Assembly (NCBI RefSeq): GCF_004307995.1
Contig: NZ_SIRE01000017.1
Coordinates: 1 to 64,000 of the forward strand
Direction of reading: 5' to 3'
DNA from: Paenibacillus thalictri
GTDB taxonomy: Bacteria; Bacillota; Bacilli; Paenibacillales; NBRC-103111
Length of the DNA: 64,000 nt
Under the pieces are notes generated by a model that ran no database searches, was not told where the DNA came from, and worked only from the letters and a program-made list of their open reading frames with translations. Position 1 is the stretch's first letter. Each line of letters begins with the position of its first letter. Shown piece by piece: positions 7,150 to 16,765 of this stretch. The translations under genes and the position numbers were made by a program.

Positions 7150-8954
7150 AGCTTGCTGTGAATCACGGGTACGGTGAGCGCAACGACGGTTCCTTTGTTC
7201 GGCCTGCTGTTGACGGTGAGCCCGAATTCGCCGCCAAACTTTAGCTTGATGCGCTGGTTGACGTTCTGAAGTCCGAGACCCGACGCCGTTCTGCCGTCCA
7301 ATTGGGGAGGGTGCGCCGCTTGGATGCGTTCCCTTAAGGCGGCAAGCTGTGAATGCCCGATGCCGCAGCCGTTGTCGGCCACCTTGACAAGAAGATGCGA
7401 ATCGGCCCGCCGCAGGGTGATTTTGACGGTCGGCTTGGGATCGTGTGCTGCCAGATCGGCAAGTCCGTGCATGATGCTGTTTTCCACGATTGGTTGTATG
7501 AGCAGCTTGATCGTGTGGCAGATCAACGCCGATTCATCGATATCGTAGACGATCGCAAACCGCTGCTGGTGAATAAGCTGCTGCATGTGCAGATACATTT
7601 TGAGATGCTGAACGTCCTCTTCGAAGGTGACCAGGCCGTTATGATCACGGGTAATATAACGCAGGTTGCCGGACAGTTGGAGCAGCAGCTCGGAAATCGT
7701 ATTTTTACGGCCAAGCCGGTCGATCGCCTCCCAGTTGATCGTCTCCAGCACGTTGTACAAAAAATGCGGATTAATCTGCGATTGCAGCGCGTACAGCTCG
7801 GTTTCCTTCTGCAGCAGCTTCTGCTCGGCGAGCGTTTGGCGCATCTCGTTTTTTTCGATAAAATTTCGCACGATGTGATAGGTTACGAACGCATATTCGT
7901 CATTTTTACCGGGCTTGTAATGCAAAATGTCCTTGCCCGCCTCATGGTGCTTGATCAGCTCAACCATCGTTTGCACCGGCCGGAAATTGCGTTTGGAGTA
8001 CACAAAAGCAAGCACGGTAATCAAGACGCACGTTCCGGCCACAAAGGCGGCGGTCAGTTTTTTCATCCATTGCAGTTGGGTCAGCAAGCTTTGCACGGGT
8101 ATGATGGAAATATACGTCCAGTCGTAATGCTTCGACTTCGTATAAGAGACGAGATAATCGAGGGTATCCAGCCGCTTCACCAGATGGCCCGTGTTTGTAA
8201 ACGACTTAATGTCGTTATCCGTCAGGTAGTTCGCCAGCCGGCTGCCGTTGTTGCTGTAAAGCACTTGGCTTGCGCCGTCCAAAATAAAGACGTTTTTCTC
8301 CCCGATGTTCGGAAGGTTGGCGAGCAAGGAGTCGAAGTATTTCGTCTCCAGGTTGATGATAAACACGCCTTTGCCTTTGGTGGAAAAAATCGGCACCTTG
8401 CGGAACAAAGAGAGCGCCTCGAACTGGGCGCCCGACGAATCGTTGGTGGGGATGCTGCGGACTTCGGCCCAATAGTTTTTATCCTCGGAAGCCTGATTGT
8501 ACGAAGCAAGCCAGCTCATATCGGGAAAATCGGCGAGATTGCGGATGCCGTCGGTGGTGAATATAAACCGTTTGTTTTGCTCGTGATAAAAATAGGCCGA
8601 CCGGACGTACGGCTTGGCAATCAGCGTACGGAAGGTGTTGTCCCAGACGGAGTTCAAATAGATGAACTTGGAAGGGGAGATATTGCCTTCCGTATCGACC
8701 ATTTCTTCGATCGCATCGCTGAGGTTCTGGTCGAATTCGAGCAGCGAGATGGCCTGGGTGATGTCGTTGAGAATGGTGTCCAGCGTGATGCCGGTCTGCG
8801 ACAGGAATTTGGTGTCCTTCTCGATCTCCTGCTGCTGGATGTAATTGCCCCAATAAGCGACATACCCGTAGCTGAGCAGCAGCACCGGCACCATAATAAA
8901 GGCGACAAGCCAGGCGAAATTTTTCAGCAGCGTGCCGCTGGCGATTCGCTTCAT
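7146..8954 (-). CDS. YesM-type sensor histidine kinase
   Basis: The 602-aa protein has a membrane segment near residues 13-33, an extracellular sensor region of about 260 aa, a second membrane segment near 300-320, then HAMP, His_kinase and HATPase_c domains. The phosphoacceptor is His397 in INPHFLYN. ATPase motifs NSIMHG, DNGCGIG and GLGLQNV are present. It lies 4 bases downstream of the response-regulator gene and is co-transcribed with it. In this family the kinase senses an extracellular sugar or binding protein; here the divergent importer at 10.8-14.9 kb is the likely target. Confidence 0.93.
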   Translation of the reverse strand: MKRIASGTLLKNFAWLVAFIMVPVLLLSYGYVAYWGNYIQQQEIEKDTKFLSQTGITLDTILNDITQAISLLEFDQNLSDAIEEMVDTEGNISPSKFIYLNSVWDNTFRTLIAKPYVRSAYFYHEQNKRFIFTTDGIRNLADFPDMSWLASYNQASEDKNYWAEVRSIPTNDSSGAQFEALSLFRKVPIFSTKGKGVFIINLETKYFDSLLANLPNIGEKNVFILDGASQVLYSNNGSRLANYLTDNDIKSFTNTGHLVKRLDTLDYLVSYTKSKHYDWTYISIIPVQSLLTQLQWMKKLTAAFVAGTCVLITVLAFVYSKRNFRPVQTMVELIKHHEAGKDILHYKPGKNDEYAFVTYHIVRNFIEKNEMRQTLAEQKLLQKETELYALQSQINPHFLYNVLETINWEAIDRLGRKNTISELLLQLSGNLRYITRDHNGLVTFEEDVQHLKMYLHMQQLIHQQRFAIVYDIDESALICHTIKLLIQPIVENSIMHGLADLAAHDPKPTVKITLRRADSHLLVKVADNGCGIGHSQLAALRERIQAAHPPQLDGRTASGLGLQNVNQRIKLKFGGEFGLTVNSRPNKGTVVALTVPVIHSKL

Positions 8955-8958
8955 GCGT

Positions 8959-10539
8959 TTATTCCCCTTTACCCGGACGGACGTATTCGCGGTATTCGGA
9001 AGGCGTCATGCCGCTGCTTGTTTTAAACACCTGCGAGAAATGCTTGGTGTTTTTGTAGCCGACCCGCGCTCCGACCTCGTACACCTTGGTATGAAGGTCT
9101 GCGAGCAGTGTTTTTGCTTTGTTCATGCGCACCTGCGTGACGTATTCGACAAAGCTCAGTCCTGTCGCTTTCTTAAACAGCTTGCTGACGTAAGCGGGGG
9201 ACAGATGAACCGCTTCGGCGGTCGAATACAGCGTAATTTCGTTCATGTAGTTCAGCTCGATATATGCTTTCATCTGCTCGACAAATTTATGGCTGCCCGG
9301 TATTTTGGCCTCGTTCAAATATTGAATGGTTTTCCCCGTAAGCCGCTTGAACCAGTCCACTAGCTCTTCCATCGCGTAAAATTCGGTGACCTTCGTGACC
9401 GGAAAAATGCGCTCTCCCGTAATCAGCCTCATCTCGATCTGCAGCTCCGCCACAACAGCCTCCAAGGCAAAGTACAGCTTGGCGACATATTCATGAAACG
9501 TCTCCCGGTAAGCGTTCTGCTCAAACAGCGGCGCAAACAAGCTGTCCAGCATATTCAGCGCTTTCTCCTCATCGCATGCCACAATGTAGGTCAGCCATAT
9601 TTTCTCGTTATCCGTGGAATAAGTCATATCGCGAAACGGTTCGCTTTCGGCGCGTTCGCAGAACGCCACCTCCGGCAGCTTGCCGGCCAGCAGCGCTTCC
9701 TGGGCTTGACGATGGCAGGCGGGCAGCGCCTCCAGCGCATACACCTCGCGGCTCGCGCCGATCCTCACCGGCATGCCGCCGGCAGCGGACAGCTCCCGGA
9801 TGCTCATTGCGAAGCGGCGAAAGTCGTCCGTGGCTTCAAAATTGACGGCCAAGCTCAGCGCCCACTCATGATCGCAGAAGCTGTAATATTGCACCGCATG
9901 GGGCAGCGCGGCCTGCTGCAGCACCCGTTCGAGCACGGCTTTGTGCAGGAACACGCTGCGGTTGTCCGTCAGCGCGATACGCAGCATGCCATAGCGCACG
10001 TAAGGCAGCGAAATCCCGTAATCGGCCAGCATGGAGGCGATATAGGCGTCGGATTTGACGGCGCCGTGCGCGAGGTCGAGGAAAAACTGCTCGATCAGCA
10101 GCTCGACGGCTTCGGAATATTTTTTCTCGATTGTTTTCCATTTTTCCGTCATCTTGCGTTTGGCCTCCAGCTCGGAGGTGATGTCGTTGACGACACGGGT
10201 CAGCTGATCCAGATCGGTCGGCTTCGTAACATAATGCTTGATGCCGTATTTCATCGCCGTTTTGGCGTATTCAAATTCGTGGAACGCGCTTAAGATGACG
10301 ATAGCGGTATGCTTGTACAGCCGGGTCACCGCTTCCGCTACCTCTAATCCGGACATGCCGGGCATGCGAATATCGGTAATGAGCAGGTCGATTTGGCGGT
10401 ATTTCATCAGCTCCAGCGTTTCCTGTCCGCCCGCCGCCTTCAGCGGCGCTTCAAACCCGAGACCGCTCCAATCCATATGCGCGGCCAGCCCGTCTCTGAT
10501 TTTTGGGTCGTCGTCGGTAATGAGTACGGTGTAAGCCAT
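8959..10539 (-). CDS. YesN-type response regulator with AraC output domain
   Basis: The 526-aa protein has an N-terminal receiver (acid pocket DDD at 9-11, phosphorylation site Asp56 in TDIRMPG, Lys106 in VTKP), a middle region of about 290 aa, and a C-terminal double-HTH AraC domain (LSPAYVSKLFKKATGLSF; GYKNTKHFSQVFKTSSGMTPSEYR). GGAAGGGGG precedes the start. It is cotranscribed with the kinase and divergent from the ABC permeases, so it most likely activates them. Two direct repeats in the intergenic region are candidate binding sites. Confidence 0.93.
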   Translation of the reverse strand: MAYTVLITDDDPKIRDGLAAHMDWSGLGFEAPLKAAGGQETLELMKYRQIDLLITDIRMPGMSGLEVAEAVTRLYKHTAIVILSAFHEFEYAKTAMKYGIKHYVTKPTDLDQLTRVVNDITSELEAKRKMTEKWKTIEKKYSEAVELLIEQFFLDLAHGAVKSDAYIASMLADYGISLPYVRYGMLRIALTDNRSVFLHKAVLERVLQQAALPHAVQYYSFCDHEWALSLAVNFEATDDFRRFAMSIRELSAAGGMPVRIGASREVYALEALPACHRQAQEALLAGKLPEVAFCERAESEPFRDMTYSTDNEKIWLTYIVACDEEKALNMLDSLFAPLFEQNAYRETFHEYVAKLYFALEAVVAELQIEMRLITGERIFPVTKVTEFYAMEELVDWFKRLTGKTIQYLNEAKIPGSHKFVEQMKAYIELNYMNEITLYSTAEAVHLSPAYVSKLFKKATGLSFVEYVTQVRMNKAKTLLADLHTKVYEVGARVGYKNTKHFSQVFKTSSGMTPSEYREYVRPGKGE

Positions 10540-10625
10540 GATAATCCCCCTTCCGGTAACTAAATTATAGGGTGGGCGGGGGATGGCTGCAATCGCTTTC
10601 GTGAAGGATCACGCAAAGCTGACAA

Positions 10626-10656
10626 AAATCCGAACCAAATGCCATAAATCCGAACC
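10626..10656. promoter_or_regulatory. Direct repeat AAATCCGAACC x2, candidate regulator site
   Basis: AAATCCGAACC occurs at 10626-10636 and 10646-10656, a 20-base period or about two helical turns. It lies between the divergent two-component operon and the ABC permease operon. AraC-type activators bind such spaced direct repeats. A -10-like TATAAT lies at 10763-10768 for the permease transcript, with only a weak -35. Confidence 0.55.
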
Positions 10657-10801
10657 TTATCCGGCTGGGGCGGTATTTTTGAGGTCCGGACGGGAGAAAA
10701 GTTTCCCAAATAACGGACTATAAGTCGCGTTTAGCGTCATTACGTTCCACTTGCTGCGCTTATATAATGGAATCAAACAAGACAAGGTGGGAACAGCATT
10801 C

Positions 10802-11761
10802 ATGCAGACCAATGCGCAGCTTACAAAAATGACCAAAGCAGCACCGGCACCGCGGGTGAAGTCCACATGGGACCATATCCGGCACAACAAATCGCTTTAT
10901 TTGCTTCTCCTGCCGGGTTTGCTGTATTATGCGGTATTTCATTACGCCCCGATGTACGGCATTACGATCGCTTTTAAAGATTACGACGTGTTCGGGGGCG
11001 TTACCGGCAGCGAATGGGTCGGCCTAAAGCACTTCAAGGAGCTTGTCGGCAGCGACACCTTCCTCAGCGTATTCCGCAATTCCGTTCTGATCAGCATGTA
11101 TAAACTTGTGTTCAACTTCCCGATTCCGATTATTATCGCTATTTTGCTTAATGAAGTGAGACGCATCTTTTTTAAAAGAACGATTCAAACGATCATTTAT
11201 TTGCCGTATTTTCTATCCTGGGTTGTCATCGCCGGGTTGGTGATCAACCTGCTGTCGCCGTCTACCGGCGTAATTAATATGATGATTCAGTCGCTTGGCG
11301 GCGAACCGATTAACTTTTTGGGGCAAAAGCAGTTTTTCCGCACAATCATCGTTTTATCCGATTTATGGCACGGGATGGGCTGGAATACGATCATCTTCCT
11401 CGCGGCGCTGACCGGAGTTGATCCGCAGCTGTATGAGGCGGCCAAGATGGACGGTGCGGGCAGGCTGAGGCAGATTGTGCACATCACGCTGCCGGGCATC
11501 AAAAGCACGATTATCGTGCTGCTGCTCATGAAAATCGGCCATATTATGGACAACGGCTTTGAGCAAATTTTTCTGCTGTCGAACCCGCTTGTGCTGGAGG
11601 TAGGCGACGTCTTCGAGACTTACGTATACCGTACCGGGCTTGTCGAAGCCAAATACGATTATTCGACGGCCGTCGGGTTGTTTAAATCGTCGATCGGGCT
11701 TGTGCTGCTGCTCATCGCCAACGGCGTTGCCAGGAAGTTCGGGGAAAGGGGCATTTTTTAG
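10802..11761 (+). CDS. ABC sugar importer permease, LplB type
   Basis: A MalF-like permease with six membrane segments and the EAA loop EAAKMDGAGRLRQIVHITLPGI that docks the ATPase. The start at 10802 follows AAGGTGGGA; the frame extends to 10751 but lacks a site there. About 319 aa, a usual length. The last base of its TAG stop is the first base of the next gene's GTG. No ATPase gene is present nearby, so a shared MsmX-type ATPase encoded elsewhere is probable. Confidence 0.92.
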   Translation: MQTNAQLTKMTKAAPAPRVKSTWDHIRHNKSLYLLLLPGLLYYAVFHYAPMYGITIAFKDYDVFGGVTGSEWVGLKHFKELVGSDTFLSVFRNSVLISMYKLVFNFPIPIIIAILLNEVRRIFFKRTIQTIIYLPYFLSWVVIAGLVINLLSPSTGVINMMIQSLGGEPINFLGQKQFFRTIIVLSDLWHGMGWNTIIFLAALTGVDPQLYEAAKMDGAGRLRQIVHITLPGIKSTIIVLLLMKIGHIMDNGFEQIFLLSNPLVLEVGDVFETYVYRTGLVEAKYDYSTAVGLFKSSIGLVLLLIANGVARKFGERGIF

Positions 11762-12636
11762 TGAAAACAAAAACATTTTCGTTCAGCACCGCATTCGATT
11801 TGGCCAACTATGCGCTGCTTACTTTGCTTGGACTTGTCACGTTGTACCCGATTTTAAACGTGCTGGCGATTTCTTTAAGCGATTACAAAGCGTTTGTCGA
11901 CAACCCGATGATGATTATTCCGCAAAACATCAATCTGGAGGCTTACACGCTTATTTTTAAAAATCCGCTGTTAATCTCCAGTTACGGGAATACGATATTT
12001 ATCGCCGTGGTCGGCACTGCGGTCAACATGGCGATGACGATTGTTACGGCGTACCCTTTGGCCAAAGCGAAGGTGCGGGGCGAGCGGTGGATCTTGTTTT
12101 TTATCATCTTTACGATGATGTTCAGCGGCGGCCTCATTCCCGTATTTCTTGTCGTGAAAAACCTTCACCTGTACAACACGTTGTGGGCGCTCATTATTCC
12201 GACCGCGATCAGCACGTACAACTTCATTATTGTCAAAACGTTTTTCGAATCGATCCCCGACAGCCTGGAGGAATCGGCCAAAATCGACGGCGCGGGCCAC
12301 ATGTACATCCTGCTGAACATCGTTTTGCCGCTGTCCGTTCCGGTGATCGCCACCGTCGGTTTGTTTTACGGGGTGGTGAATTGGAACCGCTTTTTTGAAG
12401 CCGTCATGTATTTAAGCGACCGTTCGAAGTGGACGTTAACGATACTGCTGCGCGAGATCGTTACGGAAAATACCGACGTGCTCGCCGGAGCGGACCCGCT
12501 GAATGCGCAGAAGGTGTACCCGAAGACGATGCAGAATGCTACGATCATCACGGCAGTGCTGCCGATCCTGTTTTCGTATCCGTTTGTGCAGAAGTATTTT
12601 ATTAAGGGGATTATGCTGGGGGCTGTGAAGCAGTAG
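11761..12636 (+). CDS. ABC sugar importer permease, LplC type
   Basis: A 291-aa MalG-like permease with six membrane segments and the EAA motif EESAKIDGAGHMYILLNIVLPL. It starts with GTG at 11761, sharing one base with the preceding stop, so translation is coupled. The C-terminal FVQKYFIKGIMLGAVKQ is the standard tail of the LplC/YtcP group. It is followed not directly by the binding-protein gene but by 684 bases holding two palindromic elements. Confidence 0.92.
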   Translation: MKTKTFSFSTAFDLANYALLTLLGLVTLYPILNVLAISLSDYKAFVDNPMMIIPQNINLEAYTLIFKNPLLISSYGNTIFIAVVGTAVNMAMTIVTAYPLAKAKVRGERWILFFIIFTMMFSGGLIPVFLVVKNLHLYNTLWALIIPTAISTYNFIIVKTFFESIPDSLEESAKIDGAGHMYILLNIVLPLSVPVIATVGLFYGVVNWNRFFEAVMYLSDRSKWTLTILLREIVTENTDVLAGADPLNAQKVYPKTMQNATIITAVLPILFSYPFVQKYFIKGIMLGAVKQ

Positions 12637-12648
12637 GCGCAGGAGGAA

Positions 12649-12854
12649 TTTTTATTCATATCGCCGGTTATTGCGGGAAAGGGATGGCACTCCACCGTCA
12701 ATGAAAACCGTGTTTTTTTAGAATCTACTATGGGGTAAAAACACGGTTTTCAAAAACGGACGTAAACTTGAGAGTTTTCCGAAGGAAAACTGGCATCGGA
12801 AGCATAAGCTTTCGCACCATTCCCTTTCCCTCCATAAACCTATATGAATAAAAA
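12649..12854 (+). repeat. Palindromic intergenic element, copy A
   Basis: Perfect 13-base terminal inverted repeats TTTTTATTCATAT (12649-12661) and complement (12842-12854). Core stem GAAAACCGTGTTTT (12703-12716) with its complement (12738-12751). The arms also pair (GGGAAAGGGA with TCCCTTTCCC). It is longer than copies B and C because of extra sequence around 12770-12815 that contains small hairpins of its own. The stretch 12855-13017 after it shows nothing recognisable. Confidence 0.85.
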
Positions 12855-13017
12855 TTCATTTTAAATAAAAGTAAACAAGATAAGGAAAACCAAGGAAAAA
12901 ACAAAATGTCTGGTGCGGCAAGACCATCCCTTTCACAACGGAACGGATAACTGCACTGAAATGGACATCCTCACTGAAACGGACGCCCGCGTTTTTTCGT
13001 GGGGCTTATATAGCTCG

Positions 13018-13249
13018 CTAGGAGTCAGTCCGACGGATTGATTTTCGTGAATATTGATTCATACAGGTGTATGGAGGGTAAGGGAGTGGCATGGAAAGTT
13101 TACGTCCGCCTTGAAAACCGTGTTATTACCGCAAGGTAAATTCAAGAAAAACACGGTTTTCACGAGCGGTGGAATGCCATCTCTTTCCTGCAATAGCCGC
13201 ACTCATGAATCAATATTCACCGATTTACTTTCGTCGGACTGACTCCTAG
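13018..13249 (-). repeat. Palindromic intergenic element, copy B, inside an outer inverted repeat
   Basis: In reverse orientation this copy is nearly identical to copy C. Terminal repeats of 16 bases (13047-13062 and 13205-13220), core stem of 12 bases (13113-13124 and 13150-13161). It is bracketed by a further 18-base perfect inverted repeat, CTAGGAGTCAGTCCGACG (13018-13035) and complement (13232-13249). The whole 232 bases can fold as one long hairpin. It ends about 70 bases before the binding-protein gene. Confidence 0.85.
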
Positions 13250-13320
13250 ACAACACCAAGGCAATACTCCCTGCAGTTCGGGGATTTTTATATCACAATA
13301 TCGCAAAGGGGATTGAATTT

Positions 13321-14931
13321 ATGAAGAAAAAGCTGAACGTACTGCCCGTTGTAGCGATTTCCATCGGGCTGCTGCTGACCGCTGCAGGCTGCTCCGGCGG
13401 GACGCAGACGGCCAAAACGCCGGAGGCGAAGCCGGCCGATCCGAAAGCGGCCGCTGCCGGAGAAGCGCCAAAAAACGCCGAGCCGGTCAAATTTACCGTG
13501 ATGCTGCGGGCGACCCCGGAATTTTCGCCGGACAACAACCCATGGGTGCAGGAAATCAACAAAAAAGCGAACGCGCAAATTACGTGGAATGCCGTACCGC
13601 TCGCTAACATTTGGGAGAAACGCAACGTGCTGCTTGCATCCGGCGACTATCCCGAGGTGATCATTTTGGACACCCCGTATGACACCATGTATAAGCAAAT
13701 GGTCAAAAACAAGGTGCTGCTGCCGCTCGACGATTATTTAAAAGACGCGCCCAACATCATGAAATATTCCAACAAAGCGTCGCTGGACGCGGTCAAAGAC
13801 CCGGACGGCAAGACGTACATGATTCCCCGCTCGACCATCGTACGCGAGGATTTTATGGCGATCCGCAAAGACTGGCGGGAAAAGCTGAAGCTGCCGGTGC
13901 CGAAAACGATCGCCGACTGGCGGGCTTTTTTCAAGGCGGTGGCGACGCAGGATCCGGACGGCAACGGCAAAGCCGACACGTACGGCACGACCGAATCCAG
14001 CGAGATGATGTCGCTGCAGGCGTCGAACAATTTGGAGTTTTTCGCGCGGGCATGGCATGCCGACAAGCAGTGGTACGACAACGGCAGCGGCGAAGTCGCG
14101 TATGGCATATTCGCCAAAGACGGCCGGTTCAAATACGCGCTTGATTTTTACCGCCAGCTGATGTTGGACAAATCGCTGGACCCCGATCTGATTACCAATA
14201 AGGGGATCGGCGCCAAGATGGATAAGTTCAACAAAGGAACAACCGCTTCGATGCGGACTTTCGCCGGTAATCTGGATGCCCAACTGCTCAACGTTGTAAA
14301 AAAGGTGCAGCCGTCCGCTGAAGTGGAGCTTGTCGAATTCCCGACAGCGCCGGAATCGGATCAGGTGAAAAACGAAAAACTCGTGTCGACCAACTCCGGC
14401 TTGTACAATGCCTGGGGGCTGACGACCAAAGCGAAAGGCAAAGAAAAAGAGATCATCAAAGCGTTTGATTGGATGTTAAGCGACGAAGGCTGGAACGTGC
14501 TGAAAAACGGCGTGGAAGGCGTTCATTACAAAAAAGAAAACGGCAATATCGTCAGACTGGAGCCGGAATACGGCAATTTCTCCAAATGGATCGGCCATCT
14601 GGCGATGTTCCGCCGGCCTAACGACGAAGAGCTGTGGCTGAAGAAAGTTGTGCCCGAGCTGTACCCGTACCAGAAGGAATGGCTCGACAAAAGTATTAAA
14701 TACGTGGAAACGAACTACAAGCAAAACGGCTTGCTTGGCATCGTATCGGAGAAAGAAACGGAGTTTTACAAAAAAGATATCTACACGAAGAAGTTTGCCG
14801 AAGTAACGGCCAAAATCGTATACGGCGAGCTGCCGCTGACGGCTTGGGACGACTTCCTGAAAGAAGTGTACGCTGCAGGCTGGGAAGATGTGACCAAGGA
14901 CTACAACGACTATTACAAGGCGCATAAGTAA
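13321..14931 (+). CDS. Extracellular solute-binding lipoprotein, LplA/YtcQ type
   Basis: The 536-aa protein has a lipoprotein signal peptide with lipobox LTAAGC (Cys24), a Pro/Ala-rich linker, and a family-1 sugar-binding fold (YPEVIILDTPYDTMYKQMVKN, DPDGNGKADTYG). The DxDGNGxxD stretch looks like a calcium-binding loop, common in this group. It should bind an oligosaccharide outside the cell and deliver it to the two permeases upstream. It is separated from them by the palindromic elements, which may set its relative expression. Confidence 0.92.
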   Translation: MKKKLNVLPVVAISIGLLLTAAGCSGGTQTAKTPEAKPADPKAAAAGEAPKNAEPVKFTVMLRATPEFSPDNNPWVQEINKKANAQITWNAVPLANIWEKRNVLLASGDYPEVIILDTPYDTMYKQMVKNKVLLPLDDYLKDAPNIMKYSNKASLDAVKDPDGKTYMIPRSTIVREDFMAIRKDWREKLKLPVPKTIADWRAFFKAVATQDPDGNGKADTYGTTESSEMMSLQASNNLEFFARAWHADKQWYDNGSGEVAYGIFAKDGRFKYALDFYRQLMLDKSLDPDLITNKGIGAKMDKFNKGTTASMRTFAGNLDAQLLNVVKKVQPSAEVELVEFPTAPESDQVKNEKLVSTNSGLYNAWGLTTKAKGKEKEIIKAFDWMLSDEGWNVLKNGVEGVHYKKENGNIVRLEPEYGNFSKWIGHLAMFRRPNDEELWLKKVVPELYPYQKEWLDKSIKYVETNYKQNGLLGIVSEKETEFYKKDIYTKKFAEVTAKIVYGELPLTAWDDFLKEVYAAGWEDVTKDYNDYYKAHK

Positions 14932-15055
14932 CTCGCTTAAGCTGCGCTGAACATCGGGGTGCTCGAACCCGGCGAACGATGCGATTTCGTTTCGACTTTG
15001 ATTAAAGTTGATCTTCGGCTAGTTGTCTGTAACGGACATCCTCGTCGCTCTGGTT

Positions 15056-15285
15056 GGCCTTATGTATGCGAATGTCGCGCTCCAACGTTAAACGGTCAGG
15101 GCGCCTTATGCATGCGAACGTAATGCTCCAACGTTAAACGGTCAGGGCGCCTTATGCATGCGAACGTAATGCTCCAACGTTAAACGGTCAGGGCGCCTTA
15201 TGCATGCGAACGTAATGCTCCAACGTTAAACGGCCGGGGCGCCTTAATGCATGCGAACGTTATGTTCCAACGCTAGCGGACATGA
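15056..15285. repeat. 46-bp tandem repeat, about 5 units
   Basis: Units at 15101, 15147 and 15193 are almost identical; degenerate units lie before (15056) and after (15239). Each contains AACGTTAAACGGTCAGG and GCGCCTTATGCATGCGAACG. The flanking non-coding DNA (14932-15055, 15286-15795) holds relatives of the core: AGCGGACATGAGCGACTTTA at 15275 and 15325 and an inverted copy near 15448. No credible gene was found in 14932-15795. Confidence 0.85.
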
Positions 15286-15795
15286 GCGACTTTATGTGGC
15301 TAAAAAATCGAGGATATCATTTTTAGCGGACATGAGCGACTTTATTTGCCCAAAAAAGTCGGGGAAATCGCGATGATAGGCCGAATAAGGGCGCTGGTGT
15401 CCGTCCCATTGAGCAAACCTCAGATTTGCTTTAAATTGCTGCGCTCATGTCCGTTAGAGAGGGGGCTCCTCCAACGTTGGGGCTGTTCAAAGATCGGTGA
15501 TGCACAACGGTTGAGTGATACCAACGATTGGATGATGCACAACGATCGGATGACGCTCAACGGCTGGGTGATGCACCATGAGTCGACAGTCTCATTCAGT
15601 CCGTTATCCATCCCAAGGCGTTCTAAGTCCAGGACGGGTCGCGACGCATCAAAGAAGCTTGATTATCCCTGTGACGATACTGGGGTCCATCGACTTCTTA
15701 TTCTGACAACATTGGCTTTGCCCGGTACATCTTTACAGATAAGCGGATTTAGTTTATTAACTGACAAATGGTGCGCAAAAGGAGCAGACAAGGCG

Positions 15796-16725
15796 ATGCA
15801 GCCGTTACAAGCAGGGGACATATTCGGCAGTTGGGCTACGGTGCTGCTGCCGCTGAACGATGACGAATCGATCGATTACGGCTGGTTGTCGGCCGAGCTG
15901 GATGTTTTGCTCGAAAGCGGCGCAAGCGGCATTTATACAAACGGCTCGGCCGGCGAATTTTACGCGCAAAGCGAAGCGGAGTTCGAGCGGATTCACGAGC
16001 TGGTAGCGGATCGCTGCGCGCAAAAAGGTATGCCGCTGCAGATCGGCGCCAGCCATATGAGCATGAGCATCTCCTTGGACCGGATCCGGCGCGCCAAGGC
16101 GTTCCAGCCCGGAGCGATTCAGGTCATTTTACCGGATTGGTTTCCGGTTACCGAAGAGGAAGCGATCTTGAGCCTGCAGCGGATGGCGGAAGCGGCCGAT
16201 CCCGTCGGCCTTGTGTTGTACAATCCGCCCCATGCCAAAAAGGTGCTTGCGCCGGAAGCATACGGGAAGCTGCTCGAAGCCGTCCCCGGCCTGATTGGCG
16301 TGAAGACGGCGGGGGGCGACGCTGCATGGTATGAAGCGATGAGGCGGTACCGCTCCCGGATGTCTGTTTTTGTGCCGGGCTCAAGCCTGGCTACGGGATT
16401 TTCGCGGGGCGCGGCCGGTGCGTACTCGAATATGGCCTGTTTGAATCCGGCTGCGGCTCAGAGATGGTACGAAACGATGCGATCCGACATCGAAAGCGCG
16501 CTGGAACTGGAGCGCCGAATCCAGTCGTTTATGGGCGCGCACATCAGGCCGTGGATTACTCAGCACCGCTATTCAAACCAAGCCGTCGACAAGCTGCTGG
16601 CCGCCGTAGGGGGCTGGGCCGATATCGGCACCCGGCTGCGCGGCCCGTACCGCTCGATTCCGCAGGAGGCTGTCAAAGACATTCGGGCTGAAGCCAAAGC
16701 GATCATTCCTGAGTTTTTTGATTAA
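15796..16725 (+). CDS. DapA/NanA-family aldolase (Schiff-base lyase)
   Basis: A 309-aa TIM-barrel protein. Lys170 (GVKTAGG) is the Schiff-base lysine and Tyr142 (LYNPP) the catalytic tyrosine; TNGSAGEFYAQS aligns with the GTTGE carboxylate-binding loop. The start at 15796 follows AAAAGGAG; the frame stays open upstream to 15346 but that 150-codon extension runs through repeat DNA and is not family-like. Substrate may be a 2-keto-3-deoxy sugar acid or sialic-acid-like compound. It heads a four-gene operon. Confidence 0.88.
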   Translation: MQPLQAGDIFGSWATVLLPLNDDESIDYGWLSAELDVLLESGASGIYTNGSAGEFYAQSEAEFERIHELVADRCAQKGMPLQIGASHMSMSISLDRIRRAKAFQPGAIQVILPDWFPVTEEEAILSLQRMAEAADPVGLVLYNPPHAKKVLAPEAYGKLLEAVPGLIGVKTAGGDAAWYEAMRRYRSRMSVFVPGSSLATGFSRGAAGAYSNMACLNPAAAQRWYETMRSDIESALELERRIQSFMGAHIRPWITQHRYSNQAVDKLLAAVGGWADIGTRLRGPYRSIPQEAVKDIRAEAKAIIPEFFD

Positions 16726-16765
16726 AGTCAATTAAAATCCATTTTAAGGTTAGGGGAGTTTGCTG

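Noticed and set aside
7353-9026. 557-codon plus-strand open frame
   Set aside because: It is fully antisense to the sensor kinase, which has all family motifs; the frame has no ribosome site and a composition typical of the antisense of a GC-rich gene.
15346-15795. 150-codon N-terminal extension of the first aldolase
   Set aside because: It runs through intergenic repeat DNA, has no family similarity, and a ribosome site precedes 15796.
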